Below are positions 1 through 8,727 of a stretch of DNA of 64,000 nucleotides, one piece after another; position 1 is the stretch's first letter; each line of letters opens with the position of its first letter. Made by a program: the position numbers and the translations under genes. The notes under the pieces are model-generated. The model ran no database searches. It was given only the letters and a program-made list of their open reading frames with translations, and was not told the DNA's origin. Source of the DNA: an uncultured Porphyromonas sp. (GTDB lineage Bacteria > Bacteroidota > Bacteroidia > Bacteroidales > Porphyromonadaceae); NCBI RefSeq assembly GCF_938039215.1, contig NZ_CALHVI010000005.1, forward strand, positions 16,845 through 80,844. The letters are read 5' to 3'.

Positions 1-86
1 TCCCTGAAGTCATCCTGATGGTAGGCGCAGGAGACATCGATCGTCTCGTGCCTCAAGTCGCCGAAGAGATCCGCCAGCGCCTATGA
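1..86 (+). CDS. murC: UDP-N-acetylmuramate--L-alanine ligase, C-terminal end (partial)
   Basis: Only the last 27 codons are present, in frame from base 3 to a TGA at 84-86. The readable tail (PEVILMVGAGDIDRLV) resembles the C-terminus of MurC, the cytoplasmic ligase that adds L-Ala to UDP-MurNAc. The stop overlaps the next start as ATGA, which implies translational coupling with ftsQ. The order murC-ftsQ-ftsA-ftsZ is the usual one at the end of the dcw cluster in Bacteroidota and supports the call. Most of the gene lies outside the window. Confidence 0.7.
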   Translation, partial: PEVILMVGAGDIDRLVPQVAEEIRQRL

Positions 87-1204
87 ACAAGAAGATCCTC
101 GCTCGTAATATCCTCCTCTCGCTCCTAGCACTCGCTATGCTCGGAGCTTTGGTCTATCTGGCACTGAGCACTCCGAAGGTGACAGCCAGTGATCGCTGCC
201 GTCGTGTAGCTATCGAGGTGAAGAGTGAGACCGGAGGCGACCCGCTCTTCCTCACCCCTGACCGCATCGCTGACGAACTAGCACGTCGAGGGATTCAGCT
301 GCAGGGCAAGCGTCTTGACTCCATCGACCTTCGCCTCATCGAGCGCACACTGCTTAGCATCCCCATCTACAAGAAGGCAGAGGCCTTCGTAGCCCCTTCC
401 TCCTCCTCGGTGCAGATACGCCTTACGGAGAAGTGCCCCCTGTACATCGTGCAGGAGCCTTCGGGTAAGACCTACTACGTCACACAGGGCAAGGGTACCA
501 TCAGCGTCAAGCCTTCCTTCGCCGCTTACCTACCCATCGTCTCGGGTGATGTAGACCTCAAGCAGGCTACCAGCTCCGTCTATGATCTGATGCAGGTACT
601 GCGTGAGGATGAGTACTTCTCCAATTACTTCGGTCAGGTCTATGTGGATCGCACCGAAGGGATCGTACTCATCCCTCGTATAGGCACGACACGGGTCATC
701 ATCGGCCGAAGCCCCAACTGGGCAGAGAAGCTCCGCAAGTGGCGCATCTTCGCCGAGAGCGTACTCCCCAAACGAGGGATGAATGCCTTCTCCTATGTCA
801 ACCTCGACTACAGCAACCAAGTCATCGCCCGTGATCGCTATGCTCCCGTAGGAGAGCTCCTCGACGACGAGGGCGAAGCTATCCGCCCTCCCCTTCCCTC
901 GCCTACTCCTTCGCCAGCGGTAAGCGCCGAGCCTAAGAAGACTCCAGCACCTACACCCCAAGCGAAGGAGAAGACTCAGACCCCAGCGAAGGCAAAAACT
1001 CCAAGCAAGGACAAGGGCAAAGAGCAAACGAAAGACAAAGGCAAGGATAAGGCAAAAGCTAAGGTCGTAGAGCCAAAGAAAGACCCTAAAAAGGAGCCAA
1101 AGAAAGAGGCAAAGAAGCCCCAAGCTCCTAAGCCTACTTCTCCCAAGAAGCCCACTAAACCCGAGCCATCCAAGAGCAAACCTAACCATCCACAAAAGAA
1201 ATGA
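83..1204 (+). CDS. ftsQ: Cell division protein FtsQ with long Lys/Pro-rich tail
   Basis: A bitopic inner-membrane divisome protein that links early and late division proteins. A short basic N-terminus is followed by one membrane segment (about residues 9-29), then a periplasmic POTRA/FtsQ-type region to about residue 265. The last ~105 residues are low-complexity Pro/Lys/Ala/Thr sequence with runs such as KKDPKKEPKKEAKK. This tail is unusual and would lie in the periplasm, where a strongly basic tract could touch peptidoglycan or acidic polymers (inference). The start overlaps murC and the stop overlaps ftsA, both as ATGA. The identity rests on topology and position between murC and ftsA more than on sequence motifs. 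Confidence 0.85.
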   Translation: MNKKILARNILLSLLALAMLGALVYLALSTPKVTASDRCRRVAIEVKSETGGDPLFLTPDRIADELARRGIQLQGKRLDSIDLRLIERTLLSIPIYKKAEAFVAPSSSSVQIRLTEKCPLYIVQEPSGKTYYVTQGKGTISVKPSFAAYLPIVSGDVDLKQATSSVYDLMQVLREDEYFSNYFGQVYVDRTEGIVLIPRIGTTRVIIGRSPNWAEKLRKWRIFAESVLPKRGMNAFSYVNLDYSNQVIARDRYAPVGELLDDEGEAIRPPLPSPTPSPAVSAEPKKTPAPTPQAKEKTQTPAKAKTPSKDKGKEQTKDKGKDKAKAKVVEPKKDPKKEPKKEAKKPQAPKPTSPKKPTKPEPSKSKPNHPQKK

Positions 1205-2667
1205 ACGAACATAGGGATAGCATATATGCCGTCATCAACATAGGGAGCTCCTATCTCTCCGGGATGCTCGCCACCAAGTCACAGCAGGGACGTGTACTCC
1301 CGCTCGTGGCACACCGTATCCCCACCAACGGCTGCGTACGTCAGGGCTCTATTCACAACATCGAAGAGGCTGCACAGCGTATCGGTTCGCTCCTCGATGT
1401 GCTTAGTGCTTCGCTCCCCGAAGAGGCTAGGATCGAAGGGGTCTATGTAGGGCTTGAGTGCCGCTCCATGCGCTCCGAGCGCTACAATGCCTTCATCGAC
1501 CTCGGTCCCGAAGGCTGCGTGGTGACTCCCGAGCACCTCCAGACGCTCAAGGATCAAGTCAACGATGCCAGCTATCCAGGCATGACGATCCTCTCGGTCA
1601 CCGATCCTCGCTACCGCTGTGATGGCAAGCGTGAGCCTAATCCCCGAGGAGTACGCTGCAGCCGTCTAGAGGCGCAGTATCTGCTCATTGTCGCCCGACA
1701 GAATATCATCGTCAATGTACGTGAGACGATCGAGGACCGCTTGCAACTACGCCTCCTAGGTATCCTCCCCACTCCGATCGCCGAAGCCTCCGCTACGATG
1801 ACGATGGAAGAGATGGCTCTGGGCTGTGCCTATGTCAATATCGGTGGAGGTACGACCTCAGTAGCTATCTATCAGGAGCGCTTCCCTGTGGCACTCTTAG
1901 TCCTACCGCTGGGTGGGAACAATGTGACACGCGACCTCACTCAGCTCTCGATCCCCTTGCTGGAGTCCGATGCAGAGCGGCTCAAGATCGAGCGTGGATC
2001 TATGAATCTCTCCATCCCGCACAATCAGGAGATCGAAGCTGTTTCTGTGGACGGTAGCTCGACCAAGCGCTTCTCCCAGCTCGAAGTCAATAGGTATGTC
2101 AGCGCCCGAGTGCTGGAGATCCTGAGCAACGTGGTCAGTATCATCCGTGAAGCAGGCTGTGCGGAGAGTATCTCCAAGGGCTTTGTCTTCGCCGGTGGCG
2201 TGACCCGCACTAATTACTTCTACGAGACACTGCGTCGCCTCTCTCCCGAGTACCGCCCCGCCTCTCTCCGCCGAGATATCTACGAGGAAGGCAGCGACAA
2301 GGAGCTTGTGGAGGGCTATATGACGGAGATCGCCCTTGCCTTCCAAGCCAAGGAGCCAGGAGTCTCCTTCGAGCTCCGTTCGCTCTCTTCACTTATGGAG
2401 GAAGAGCCTAGCAAGCCTGCTGCTGAGCCAGCCAAGGTAGCCGAACCCGAGCCTGCACAGGAGATCTTCAAGGAAGAGACTTACACCTACACGACGATCA
2501 GTCAAGTTCAGCCCCTCGATGAGGAGGATGAGGATGACTATGATGAGTACGATGATCCCCAGCCTCAGAAGACGAAGCCCAATAAGAGCAAGGGCCCTTC
2601 TATTCTGGATCGCCTCAACAAGGGCTTTAAGGATTTCTTCGGAGCAGAATCAGGTGATGACTATTAG
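1201..2667 (+). CDS. ftsA: Cell division protein FtsA
   Basis: Actin-like ATPase that tethers FtsZ to the membrane. The phosphate-binding motifs are visible as INIGSS (residues 13-17 region) and GGGTTS (215-220), with a SHS2/1C domain between them and a further AGGVTR motif near residue 330. After about residue 390 there is an acidic, Pro/Glu-rich linker with an Asp/Glu run, ending in a segment (KGPSILDRLNKGFKDFFG) that looks like the usual amphipathic membrane-targeting helix. At 488 residues it is longer than the ~420 of E. coli FtsA because of this linker. It overlaps ftsQ by 4 bp and lies 23 bp before ftsZ. Confidence 0.95.
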   Translation: MNEHRDSIYAVINIGSSYLSGMLATKSQQGRVLPLVAHRIPTNGCVRQGSIHNIEEAAQRIGSLLDVLSASLPEEARIEGVYVGLECRSMRSERYNAFIDLGPEGCVVTPEHLQTLKDQVNDASYPGMTILSVTDPRYRCDGKREPNPRGVRCSRLEAQYLLIVARQNIIVNVRETIEDRLQLRLLGILPTPIAEASATMTMEEMALGCAYVNIGGGTTSVAIYQERFPVALLVLPLGGNNVTRDLTQLSIPLLESDAERLKIERGSMNLSIPHNQEIEAVSVDGSSTKRFSQLEVNRYVSARVLEILSNVVSIIREAGCAESISKGFVFAGGVTRTNYFYETLRRLSPEYRPASLRRDIYEEGSDKELVEGYMTEIALAFQAKEPGVSFELRSLSSLMEEEPSKPAAEPAKVAEPEPAQEIFKEETYTYTTISQVQPLDEEDEDDYDEYDDPQPQKTKPNKSKGPSILDRLNKGFKDFFGAESGDDY

Positions 2668-2690
2668 TAGCCCATACTCTACAGACGACA

Positions 2691-4187
2691 ATGGATACAA
2701 TCGAAAGAGGAAGTTTAGCCTTCCAGTATAGCGAGAGTGAGATCAAGCAGCTCATCAAGGTCGTGGGCGTAGGTGGCGGCGGTGGTAATGCCGTCGGGAA
2801 GATGTGCACCAGTGGCTCTGTCCCTGGGGTATCCTTCCTCCTATGCAACACCGATGCTCAGGCGCTCTACCACAGCCCCGTAGAGGACAAGATCACCATC
2901 GGCCCTACGGTCACCAAAGGGCTAGGTGCAGGGGCTAAGCCCGAGCGTGCCCGAGAGGCTGCGCTTGAGAGTAAGGAAGTCATCCGCGAAGCGCTTACCT
3001 CTGGGGAGACCCGTATGGTCTTCATCACTGCTGGTATGGGTGGTGGTACAGGTACTGGTGCAGCTCCCGTCATCGGCAAGATAGCGATGGAGGCAGGGCT
3101 ACTGACCATCGGGATCGTCACCATCCCCTTCCTCTTCGAGGGGACAGCAAAGATCCTCCAAGCCCTCGAAGGGGTCAAGCAGATGCGCCAGAACGTAGAT
3201 GCCCTGCTGGTGATCAACAACCAGCGTCTCATCGAGGTATATAAGGACTTCACCGTCAGCGAAGCTTTCTCCAAGGCCGACGATACCCTGAGCAATGCAG
3301 CCCGTGGTATCTCTGACCTAGTGAATATCAGCGGTAAGATCAACCTCGACTTTGCCGATGTCGATACGACCCTGCGCAATGGGGGCGTGGCCGTGATCAA
3401 TACGGGCTATGCTGAGGGTCCCGAACGTATGACCGTAGCCATCCAAGAGGCGCTCAATTCGCCCCTCTTGAATAACAATAACATCAGCAAGGCTCGCCAG
3501 CTCCTGATCAACGTCTATGAGGGACCTGATGCACCGCTGACGATCCCCGAACTCACGGAGCTACAAGCCTTCACAGAGGAGTTCTCTGACGAAGTCAAGA
3601 CCATCTACGGTACTGCCTTCAAGGAAGATCTGGGTAGTAAGATCGCCGTGACGATCCTTGCTTCGGGCTTTGGTTTCGACGAGGACATCTTCATGCCCAC
3701 GAGTGCTAAGCGCAAGGATCCGGTGACGAAGATCTCTGAGGAGAAGCAGCGGGACGAGCAGCAGCGACTCATCGAGCGTGTCTACGGACATGCAGCGACC
3801 AAGCGAAGCAAGGCCGAGCCTGTCGCCCTCATGATCGACGAGCTTGATGACGAAGACCTGCTGATCATCATCGAGGAGACTCCCTCCTACCGCCGTGATC
3901 ACCGGATCTTTGAGAGCAAGCGTCTAGAGAAGAGCTCCGATCGTGCCATCCGCATCGCTCATCAGGGGGCGGGAAATAGCCTCCGTGATCGTCAGGAGCG
4001 TAGTCAGCTCTCTAGCTTTGAGCTACGTACTCCCCAGCCTGAGGAGTCTCAGCGCTATACCTCGCCTACGACCTTCACGACCAGCTCTGAGGTCAAGCCT
4101 TCGCCCAGTGTGGAGGCTACTCCCACCGACAAGGGTACGGAAGAAGACGAACCAGCGGACAATGTGATCCGCTTCTCTGGCTTCTGA
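2691..4187 (+). CDS. ftsZ: Cell division protein FtsZ
   Basis: Tubulin-like GTPase that forms the Z ring. The signature GGGTGTG is at residues 117-123, the N-terminal glycine-rich nucleotide loop (GVGGGGGNA) at 26-34, and the T7-loop region NLDFADV near 217. The core ends near residue 345, followed by a ~150-residue linker and the conserved C-terminal peptide NVIRFSGF, of the form seen in Bacteroidota and used to bind FtsA. The linker is Ser/Thr/Glu-rich. It is the downstream member of the murC-ftsQ-ftsA-ftsZ operon. Confidence 0.98.
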   Translation: MDTIERGSLAFQYSESEIKQLIKVVGVGGGGGNAVGKMCTSGSVPGVSFLLCNTDAQALYHSPVEDKITIGPTVTKGLGAGAKPERAREAALESKEVIREALTSGETRMVFITAGMGGGTGTGAAPVIGKIAMEAGLLTIGIVTIPFLFEGTAKILQALEGVKQMRQNVDALLVINNQRLIEVYKDFTVSEAFSKADDTLSNAARGISDLVNISGKINLDFADVDTTLRNGGVAVINTGYAEGPERMTVAIQEALNSPLLNNNNISKARQLLINVYEGPDAPLTIPELTELQAFTEEFSDEVKTIYGTAFKEDLGSKIAVTILASGFGFDEDIFMPTSAKRKDPVTKISEEKQRDEQQRLIERVYGHAATKRSKAEPVALMIDELDDEDLLIIIEETPSYRRDHRIFESKRLEKSSDRAIRIAHQGAGNSLRDRQERSQLSSFELRTPQPEESQRYTSPTTFTTSSEVKPSPSVEATPTDKGTEEDEPADNVIRFSGF

Positions 4188-4216
4188 TCCCTACTCCTTC
4201 ACTTTACTACTAACCA

Positions 4217-4645
4217 ATGATCATAGCTGTAGACTTCGATGGCACGATCGTACGCCATCGATACCCCAAGATAGGTGACGAACTCCCCTTTGCTACCGAG
4301 ACCCTTAGGATGCTCATCCGCGAGGGTCATCGACTCATTCTCTGGACGGTCCGTGAGGGTAAGCTCCTCGATGAAGCCGTCGAATGGTGCCGGGATCGTG
4401 GAGTGGAGTTCTATGCCATCAATCGAGACTTCCCCGAAGAAGATGCCACGGGAAGTGGCTTCTCTCGTAAGCTCAAGGCCGATCTCTTCATCGATGACCG
4501 TAGCTTCGGAGGTCTCCCCGATTGGGGCACGATCTATCACCGCATCCGCGCTGGGAAAGCGCTGGATGGGGCTTGGCATCTCTTAGCTCTCGAAGAGGAA
4601 GAGGATAAGCGGGGCTTCTTCGCCCGCCTCTTCTCTCGGCGCTAG
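4217..4645 (+). CDS. HAD-superfamily hydrolase of the BT0820-like small family
   Basis: A 142-residue protein beginning with the HAD motif I, MIIAVDFDGTIV, where the two Asp residues (6 and 8) would be nucleophile and acid/base. A second HAD-like motif is LILWTVREG (residues 40-48) and a distal acidic motif LFIDDRSFGG lies near residues 94-103. There is no cap domain, so it belongs with small phosphatases of unknown substrate. It follows ftsZ by 29 bp with no terminator between, so it is probably co-transcribed with the division genes. Substrate and role are not known. Confidence 0.75.
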   Translation: MIIAVDFDGTIVRHRYPKIGDELPFATETLRMLIREGHRLILWTVREGKLLDEAVEWCRDRGVEFYAINRDFPEEDATGSGFSRKLKADLFIDDRSFGGLPDWGTIYHRIRAGKALDGAWHLLALEEEEDKRGFFARLFSRR

Positions 4646-4686
4646 TCTCGGGCTACAGACTATACGACTCTACTTCTCCTGCTACT

Positions 4687-5160
4687 ATGCGTATCCGTTT
4701 CTTACTTTGCTGGATGAGCCTCTTGGGCCTCCTCGCTGCTTGCTCTTCGGGCTCAGGCTCGAAGAAGCATCGGACGGGTCAGGTACAGCGCAAGGAGATC
4801 CAAGCTACAGACACGACCCTTGTAGGCAAGCGTCTCTATCTGGAGTTTGCCTCGAATAGTTCGGTCGTCGAATACCTCTCCCCCCGCTATCTCTTCTGGA
4901 GTAGTCAGGACTCTGTACACGGCTACAAAGAGGGCGAGGACACCTATCATGCTGTGCGTATAGGCACGCATGTCTTCTTCGTCAACTGGGTAGAAGACGA
5001 TGGGACGACCGTCAGTCAAGTCTTGGATCTCAAGGAGCGCACCTGTCAAGCCTTCCTCACTTCCCACCTCTACTCAGACAAGGAGAGCGATAGAGGCACC
5101 ATCACCCTCAAGGGCACGATCTCTAGGATAGAAGACTCCAATCACCTACTACTCGACTAA
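4687..5160 (+). CDS. Putative lipoprotein, MoaF-like (calycin) fold suspected
   Basis: A 157-residue protein with a lipoprotein signal: hydrophobic segment 4-17 and lipobox LAAC with Cys19. The mature part contains alternating strands and a segment pattern (TYHAVRIGTHVFFVNWVE, then a VSQVLDL strand) that resembles the small barrel domain of MoaF-like proteins. That likeness is from pattern only. It is the last gene before a strong terminator at 5167-5210, so it appears to close the dcw transcript. Function is unknown, and the fold call is tentative. Confidence 0.55.
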   Translation: MRIRFLLCWMSLLGLLAACSSGSGSKKHRTGQVQRKEIQATDTTLVGKRLYLEFASNSSVVEYLSPRYLFWSSQDSVHGYKEGEDTYHAVRIGTHVFFVNWVEDDGTTVSQVLDLKERTCQAFLTSHLYSDKESDRGTITLKGTISRIEDSNHLLLD

Positions 5161-5166
5161 TCCTCA

Positions 5167-5210
5167 CCCCACCTCGCTGGCAGCGAAGCCAAAGGTGGGG
5201 TTTTCTTTTT
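5167..5210 (+). terminator. Rho-independent terminator after the division operon
   Basis: CCCCACCT at 5167-5174 pairs with AGGTGGGG at 5193-5200, followed by a T-rich tract at 5201-5210. Confidence 0.85.
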
Positions 5211-5237
5211 CCTCCTCTTTCACCTCTCCTCAGTCTT

Positions 5238-5981
5238 ATGTCTAGTGTTTATCGGATCGATGATCGAAGCATCACGGAGCATCTCCTCGAGCTCGCTCAG
5301 CGGGGCAATAAGCCCTTCACCGAACGTCTCCATCCTGGTATCCCTGGGGTGCTAGGGGTAAGGCTCCCTGACCTCCGAGCACTCGCCAAGCACATCGTGC
5401 GAAGTGGTAGCGCTTCGGCATACCTTGAGGAGGCTGAGCGAGGTGAGCGCTCCCCCAGAGAGGACTTCATGGAGGCTCGTATCCTCCATGGCTTTGTCCT
5501 CGGGATGCTCCCCGTGGATGACTTCCCCGCCTATCTAGAGCATCTGGAGCGCTGGGTGCAGGTCATCCACTCGTGGTCGGTCTGTGACTCCTTCGCTCTA
5601 CCCCAGTCGAAGAAGCTCCTCAGGGAGCACGGAGGAGAGCTCTGGGATTTCTTCGTCCCCTACCTCCAGCACAGCCAGGAGTATCGGGTGCGTTTCGGCG
5701 TGGTAGCCCTCATGCAGTACTTCATAGATACCGAGCACATCGGCGAGCTCCTTCCCCTCTATTTAGCGGTCAAGAACGAAGGCTACTACGTGCAGATGGC
5801 TCTAGCGTGGGCTCTAGCGGAGTGCTACACCTTCTACCCCAAAGAGACTCACCCCTACCTCGCTGATCGGCGCTTCACCCCTTGGGTGCACAACAAGGCC
5901 ATCCAGAAGATCTGCGAGTCCCGCCGTATTGATCCCGAGGTCAAGGCTCTACTCAAGACCTTTCGGGTGAAGGCGGGCTAA
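5238..5981 (+). CDS. DNA alkylation repair protein, AlkD family
   Basis: A 247-residue, mainly helical protein with HEAT-like repeats, matching the AlkD family of DNA glycosylases that remove positively charged alkylated bases (3-methyladenine, 7-methylguanine). The family-type WSVCDSF segment (residues ~114-120) carries the Trp and Asp used in AlkD at the lesion, and a second helix rich in aromatics (YYVQMALAWALAECY) follows near residue 180. The length matches the family. It is flanked by terminators on both sides, so it is probably transcribed alone. Confidence 0.85.
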   Translation: MSSVYRIDDRSITEHLLELAQRGNKPFTERLHPGIPGVLGVRLPDLRALAKHIVRSGSASAYLEEAERGERSPREDFMEARILHGFVLGMLPVDDFPAYLEHLERWVQVIHSWSVCDSFALPQSKKLLREHGGELWDFFVPYLQHSQEYRVRFGVVALMQYFIDTEHIGELLPLYLAVKNEGYYVQMALAWALAECYTFYPKETHPYLADRRFTPWVHNKAIQKICESRRIDPEVKALLKTFRVKAG

Positions 5982-6011
5982 ACCCACTGCCTCCTACCCG
6001 TTCCTCATCAA

Positions 6012-6060
6012 GGGGGATGCTTCGACAGCTGTCCGAGGCATCCCCCTTGCCTTTTCTCCT
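6012..6060 (+). terminator. Terminator after the AlkD-family gene
   Basis: GGGGGATGC at 6012-6020 pairs with GCATCCCCC at 6038-6046 and the stem extends inward by several pairs. A T/C-rich tract (6047-6060) follows. Confidence 0.75.
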
Positions 6061-6440
6061 TCTCCAAGCACGCTGATACCTAGGCTTATATAGAAGTATT
6101 TGGGCGAAGAGCTTAGCCCTTCTCCTCAGTACTTGTTATTCGTCCCCTACCCTTACTATTGTTACCTCCCGTGGAGCACTACTAGCGCCTCCTTACGGGA
6201 TGAACGAGCATCTCCTCCAGAGCTTCATGTAGCACTCCATGCAGGGCTAAGAGATGATACCACAAGATTTACAGATGTCACCCTCAAATGCACGAGGAGA
6301 GAACCTAATCTACGGTACTCCTCACAAGCCTCTTAACCTAAATACTAAAGCTACAAGCAAGACATTATACTTCCTATGGGGAAGTTCTATCCAATAAAAC
6401 AGGAAGCCCAAACGGCAGGCGACAATCACCTCTTAACAAA
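6061..6440. other. Non-coding stretch, nothing supported
   Basis: This stretch lies between the AlkD terminator and the 3' end of the TPR gene. An open frame at 6100-6336 begins with TTG, has low-complexity composition and no ribosome binding site, and I do not regard it as a gene. I see no RNA gene, strong hairpin or array here. Confidence 0.5.
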
Positions 6441-8225
6441 CTACTCTATAGAGCTCAAAATCTTCCGAGCTCGGGGATGCTCGGGATATCTGTCTAGGAT
6501 TGCTTTTGCCTCCTCTAGATATTTCCTCTGCCTATCCAGTAAATAAGCGCCCATTACAAGGATCTCGGCATAGTCGATTTCGTAGGGGATGGGATGACTA
6601 TGAGCTAGTCTCTGGTAAATATCGTACGCCTCTTGGTAAGCTCCCTCTGCATCCTTTTCTCTCTCGAGTTTAATATAGAGGAAGACAAGGTTATAGAGGG
6701 TCATCGCCACTGCTGGAGTGTACGCCTCGGGATTGCGAGAGGCCAAAGAGCGACGAATCTGCAAAGCCTCCTCAAAGTAAGTCTGAGACTGCTCAAAATT
6801 ATGGGTATCGCTGAGTAAGGCACCCAAGTTATTAAGGGTTGCAGCCACTGCTGGAGTGTACGCCTCGGGATTACGAGAGGCCAAAGAGCGACGAATCTGC
6901 AAAGCCTCCTCATAGTAAGTCTGAGACTGTTCAAACTCATTCGTGTCTCTGAGTAAGGCACCCAAGTTATTAAGGGTCATCGCCACTGCTGGAGTGTACG
7001 CCTCGGGATTACGAGCTGATAAAGAGCGATAGAGCTGTAAGGCCTCCTCGTAGTAAGTCAGCGACTGCTCAAACTCATTCGTGTCGCTGAGTAAGATACC
7101 CAAGTTATTAAGGGTCATCGCCACATCTGGAATGTAGGCCTCAGGATTACGAGAGGCCAAAGAGCGATAGAGCTGTAAGGCCTCCTCATAATAAGTCTGA
7201 GACTGCTCAAACTCATTCGTGTCTTTGAGTAAGGTACCCAAGTTATTAAGGGTTGTAGCCACTGCTGGAGTGTAGGCCTCGAGATCATGTTCAGCCAAAG
7301 AGCGAAGGACCTGTAGTGCCACCTCGTAGTGGCTTCTAGCTTCGTTGAAGTTATTGAGGCTTTGAAGCAAGTGAGCATACTCGAAGTGATGATCTACCGT
7401 AGGAGCCAGCTCAATCAGACGCTTGTAGAACTTGCAAGCCTCCCCGAAGGAGAACTGGAGTTGAGCTCCCTCAATCAGCTCCTTGAGGACTTTGATCTCG
7501 CCCTCTCGTGCTTGCTCCTGGTACTTCTCGTAGACAGCAGTTAGGCTTTGCTTGCTCTCGCCAGTTAGTACTCTTTTAATCTCCTCTAGGGTCTCAGCAA
7601 GATAGTTATATCCGGCCTCTCTTAGATGTCTAGCTTCTTCGTCAACCCTGTCGGTATACTCGAAGAGAAATCGGACAAACTCTAAGACGAGCCCCTTCAC
7701 TCTCTCTGAAGGAATACGTTTCTTCTTGAGCATCTCCCCGAGTGTCGACTCTGTCTGCTCAAGTCCTTCCTTGAGTGGAAGTTCCTTGAGCAGAGCTTGA
7801 AGTTCTTCGGGAGACATGTCCTCTTCCTTCAGTGTACTCATGATGCTCTGTAATAAGTCTTGTGTCTTGTGATGCTCTTGAAGATCCCGCACCCCTTGTT
7901 CTTCCAGCTTGTCTGCTCTGAGCATCATCAGGTAGTTGTGGGCAGCTGGTTGCTCGCTCAGTCTTCTCTGGAAGAAGTCAATGAATGCTCTGGTATCCTC
8001 ATCAAGATCTTCGTAGCTTGTTGCACTTTGGATATATTCCTCCAATGCATTCCTTAGACGGAGCTTATCGTTCGTAGTGGGGTCGTGCTCGGACCAATCA
8101 CTAAGTGCGAGATCAAAGGCCTCCGTAATGCCACTATCAACTTCTGAGGTGTAGAGCTTCTTGAGCCGAAGTCCAACTGGTAAAAGTACTTTGAGAGCAT
8201 ACTCTCCGAACGTAACGAGATCCAT
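6441..8225 (-). CDS. TPR-repeat protein with near-identical 46-residue repeats
   Basis: A 594-residue cytoplasmic-looking protein without signal peptide or membrane segment. The N-terminal ~250 residues are helical and charged and not recognised. From about residue 255 onward it consists of TPR motifs, and the central copies are almost identical, each of 46 residues with the core TLNNLGxLLxDTNEFEQS then YYEEALQ and NPEAYTPAVA. This spacing is longer than the canonical 34 and near the 42-residue kinesin-light-chain type. A good Bacteroidota -7 box lies at 8257-8264, so it has its own promoter. Such repeats mediate protein-protein contacts; no effector or catalytic domain is seen. Partner unknown. 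Confidence 0.85.
   Translation of the reverse strand: MDLVTFGEYALKVLLPVGLRLKKLYTSEVDSGITEAFDLALSDWSEHDPTTNDKLRLRNALEEYIQSATSYEDLDEDTRAFIDFFQRRLSEQPAAHNYLMMLRADKLEEQGVRDLQEHHKTQDLLQSIMSTLKEEDMSPEELQALLKELPLKEGLEQTESTLGEMLKKKRIPSERVKGLVLEFVRFLFEYTDRVDEEARHLREAGYNYLAETLEEIKRVLTGESKQSLTAVYEKYQEQAREGEIKVLKELIEGAQLQFSFGEACKFYKRLIELAPTVDHHFEYAHLLQSLNNFNEARSHYEVALQVLRSLAEHDLEAYTPAVATTLNNLGTLLKDTNEFEQSQTYYEEALQLYRSLASRNPEAYIPDVAMTLNNLGILLSDTNEFEQSLTYYEEALQLYRSLSARNPEAYTPAVAMTLNNLGALLRDTNEFEQSQTYYEEALQIRRSLASRNPEAYTPAVAATLNNLGALLSDTHNFEQSQTYFEEALQIRRSLASRNPEAYTPAVAMTLYNLVFLYIKLEREKDAEGAYQEAYDIYQRLAHSHPIPYEIDYAEILVMGAYLLDRQRKYLEEAKAILDRYPEHPRARKILSSIE
6723..7412. repeat. 138-bp direct repeats inside the TPR gene
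   Basis: The landmark (CGCCTCGG and its variants) recurs at 6723, 6861, 6999, 7137 and 7275, exactly 138 bp apart, with long stretches identical between adjacent copies. Each unit encodes one 46-residue TPR module. Confidence 0.9.
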
Positions 8226-8256
8226 TGCGTAATGATGTTATAAGGATTAGATGACT

Positions 8257-8264
8257 CAAAGGTA
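8257..8264 (-). promoter_or_regulatory. Bacteroidota -7 box for the TPR gene
   Basis: TACCTTTG on the minus strand fits TAnnTTTG and lies 32 bp upstream of the ATG at 8225. Confidence 0.6.
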
Positions 8265-8457
8265 ATGTGTTTCCTAAATAATAAGAAGTGTTACTAATAG
8301 ATCTCTCCCAGACACATGCTCCCTCCACTCGATAGGCTATTCCTCAGCAAGGAGGTCCATGCCTCAAATCCTCTTGACATGAATCGCCGTCTATCCCCCT
8401 TTTAGACTGATAGTCCCTTCATCTAAGTCTGGAGAAGCAATAGTCTTCAGCCTGATA

Positions 8458-8572
8458 AATAATACCCTCAAGGAGCCGCTAGTAGTACCCCACAAGGAGC
8501 AACAGTAGTACCCCTGAAGAGGCGCTAGTAGCACCTCTCGGGAAGTACCAGTAGCGCCTCTCGAGGAGAGAA
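8458..8572. repeat. 23-bp tandem array upstream of glyS
   Basis: Units begin AGTAGTACCCC (8481), AGTAGTACCCC (8504), AGTAGCACCTC (8527) and AGTAGCGCCTC (8550), each exactly 23 bp apart. A degenerate copy starts at 8458. The third unit has a well-kept dyad centred on G8528, with arms GAGGCGCTA and TAGCACCTC (one mismatch). A sister array with the same AGTAGYRCCTC core lies at 35600-35668. Confidence 0.85.
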
Positions 8573-8640
8573 CAAGCTTCCCCCACAGAGCTCATGGGAG
8601 CGTTACACGGGCGCTAGCGAAGCAAGTAGTGGATAATATG

Positions 8641-8648
8641 TACCTTTG
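8641..8648 (+). promoter_or_regulatory. Bacteroidota -7 box for glyS
   Basis: TACCTTTG fits TAnnTTTG, 79 bp upstream of the glyS ATG and just downstream of the 23-bp array. Confidence 0.6.
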
Positions 8649-8727
8649 TGGGCTGTGCGTCCTCCGTGGTCGCTACAGAAATCCATTAGTACAATCCAAT
8701 AGCTAAATAGAATACAACGATCTGCTC

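Noticed and set aside
6100..6336. 78-residue open frame after the AlkD gene
   Set aside because: It starts with TTG, has no clear ribosome binding site and a composition not like a protein; no family resemblance.
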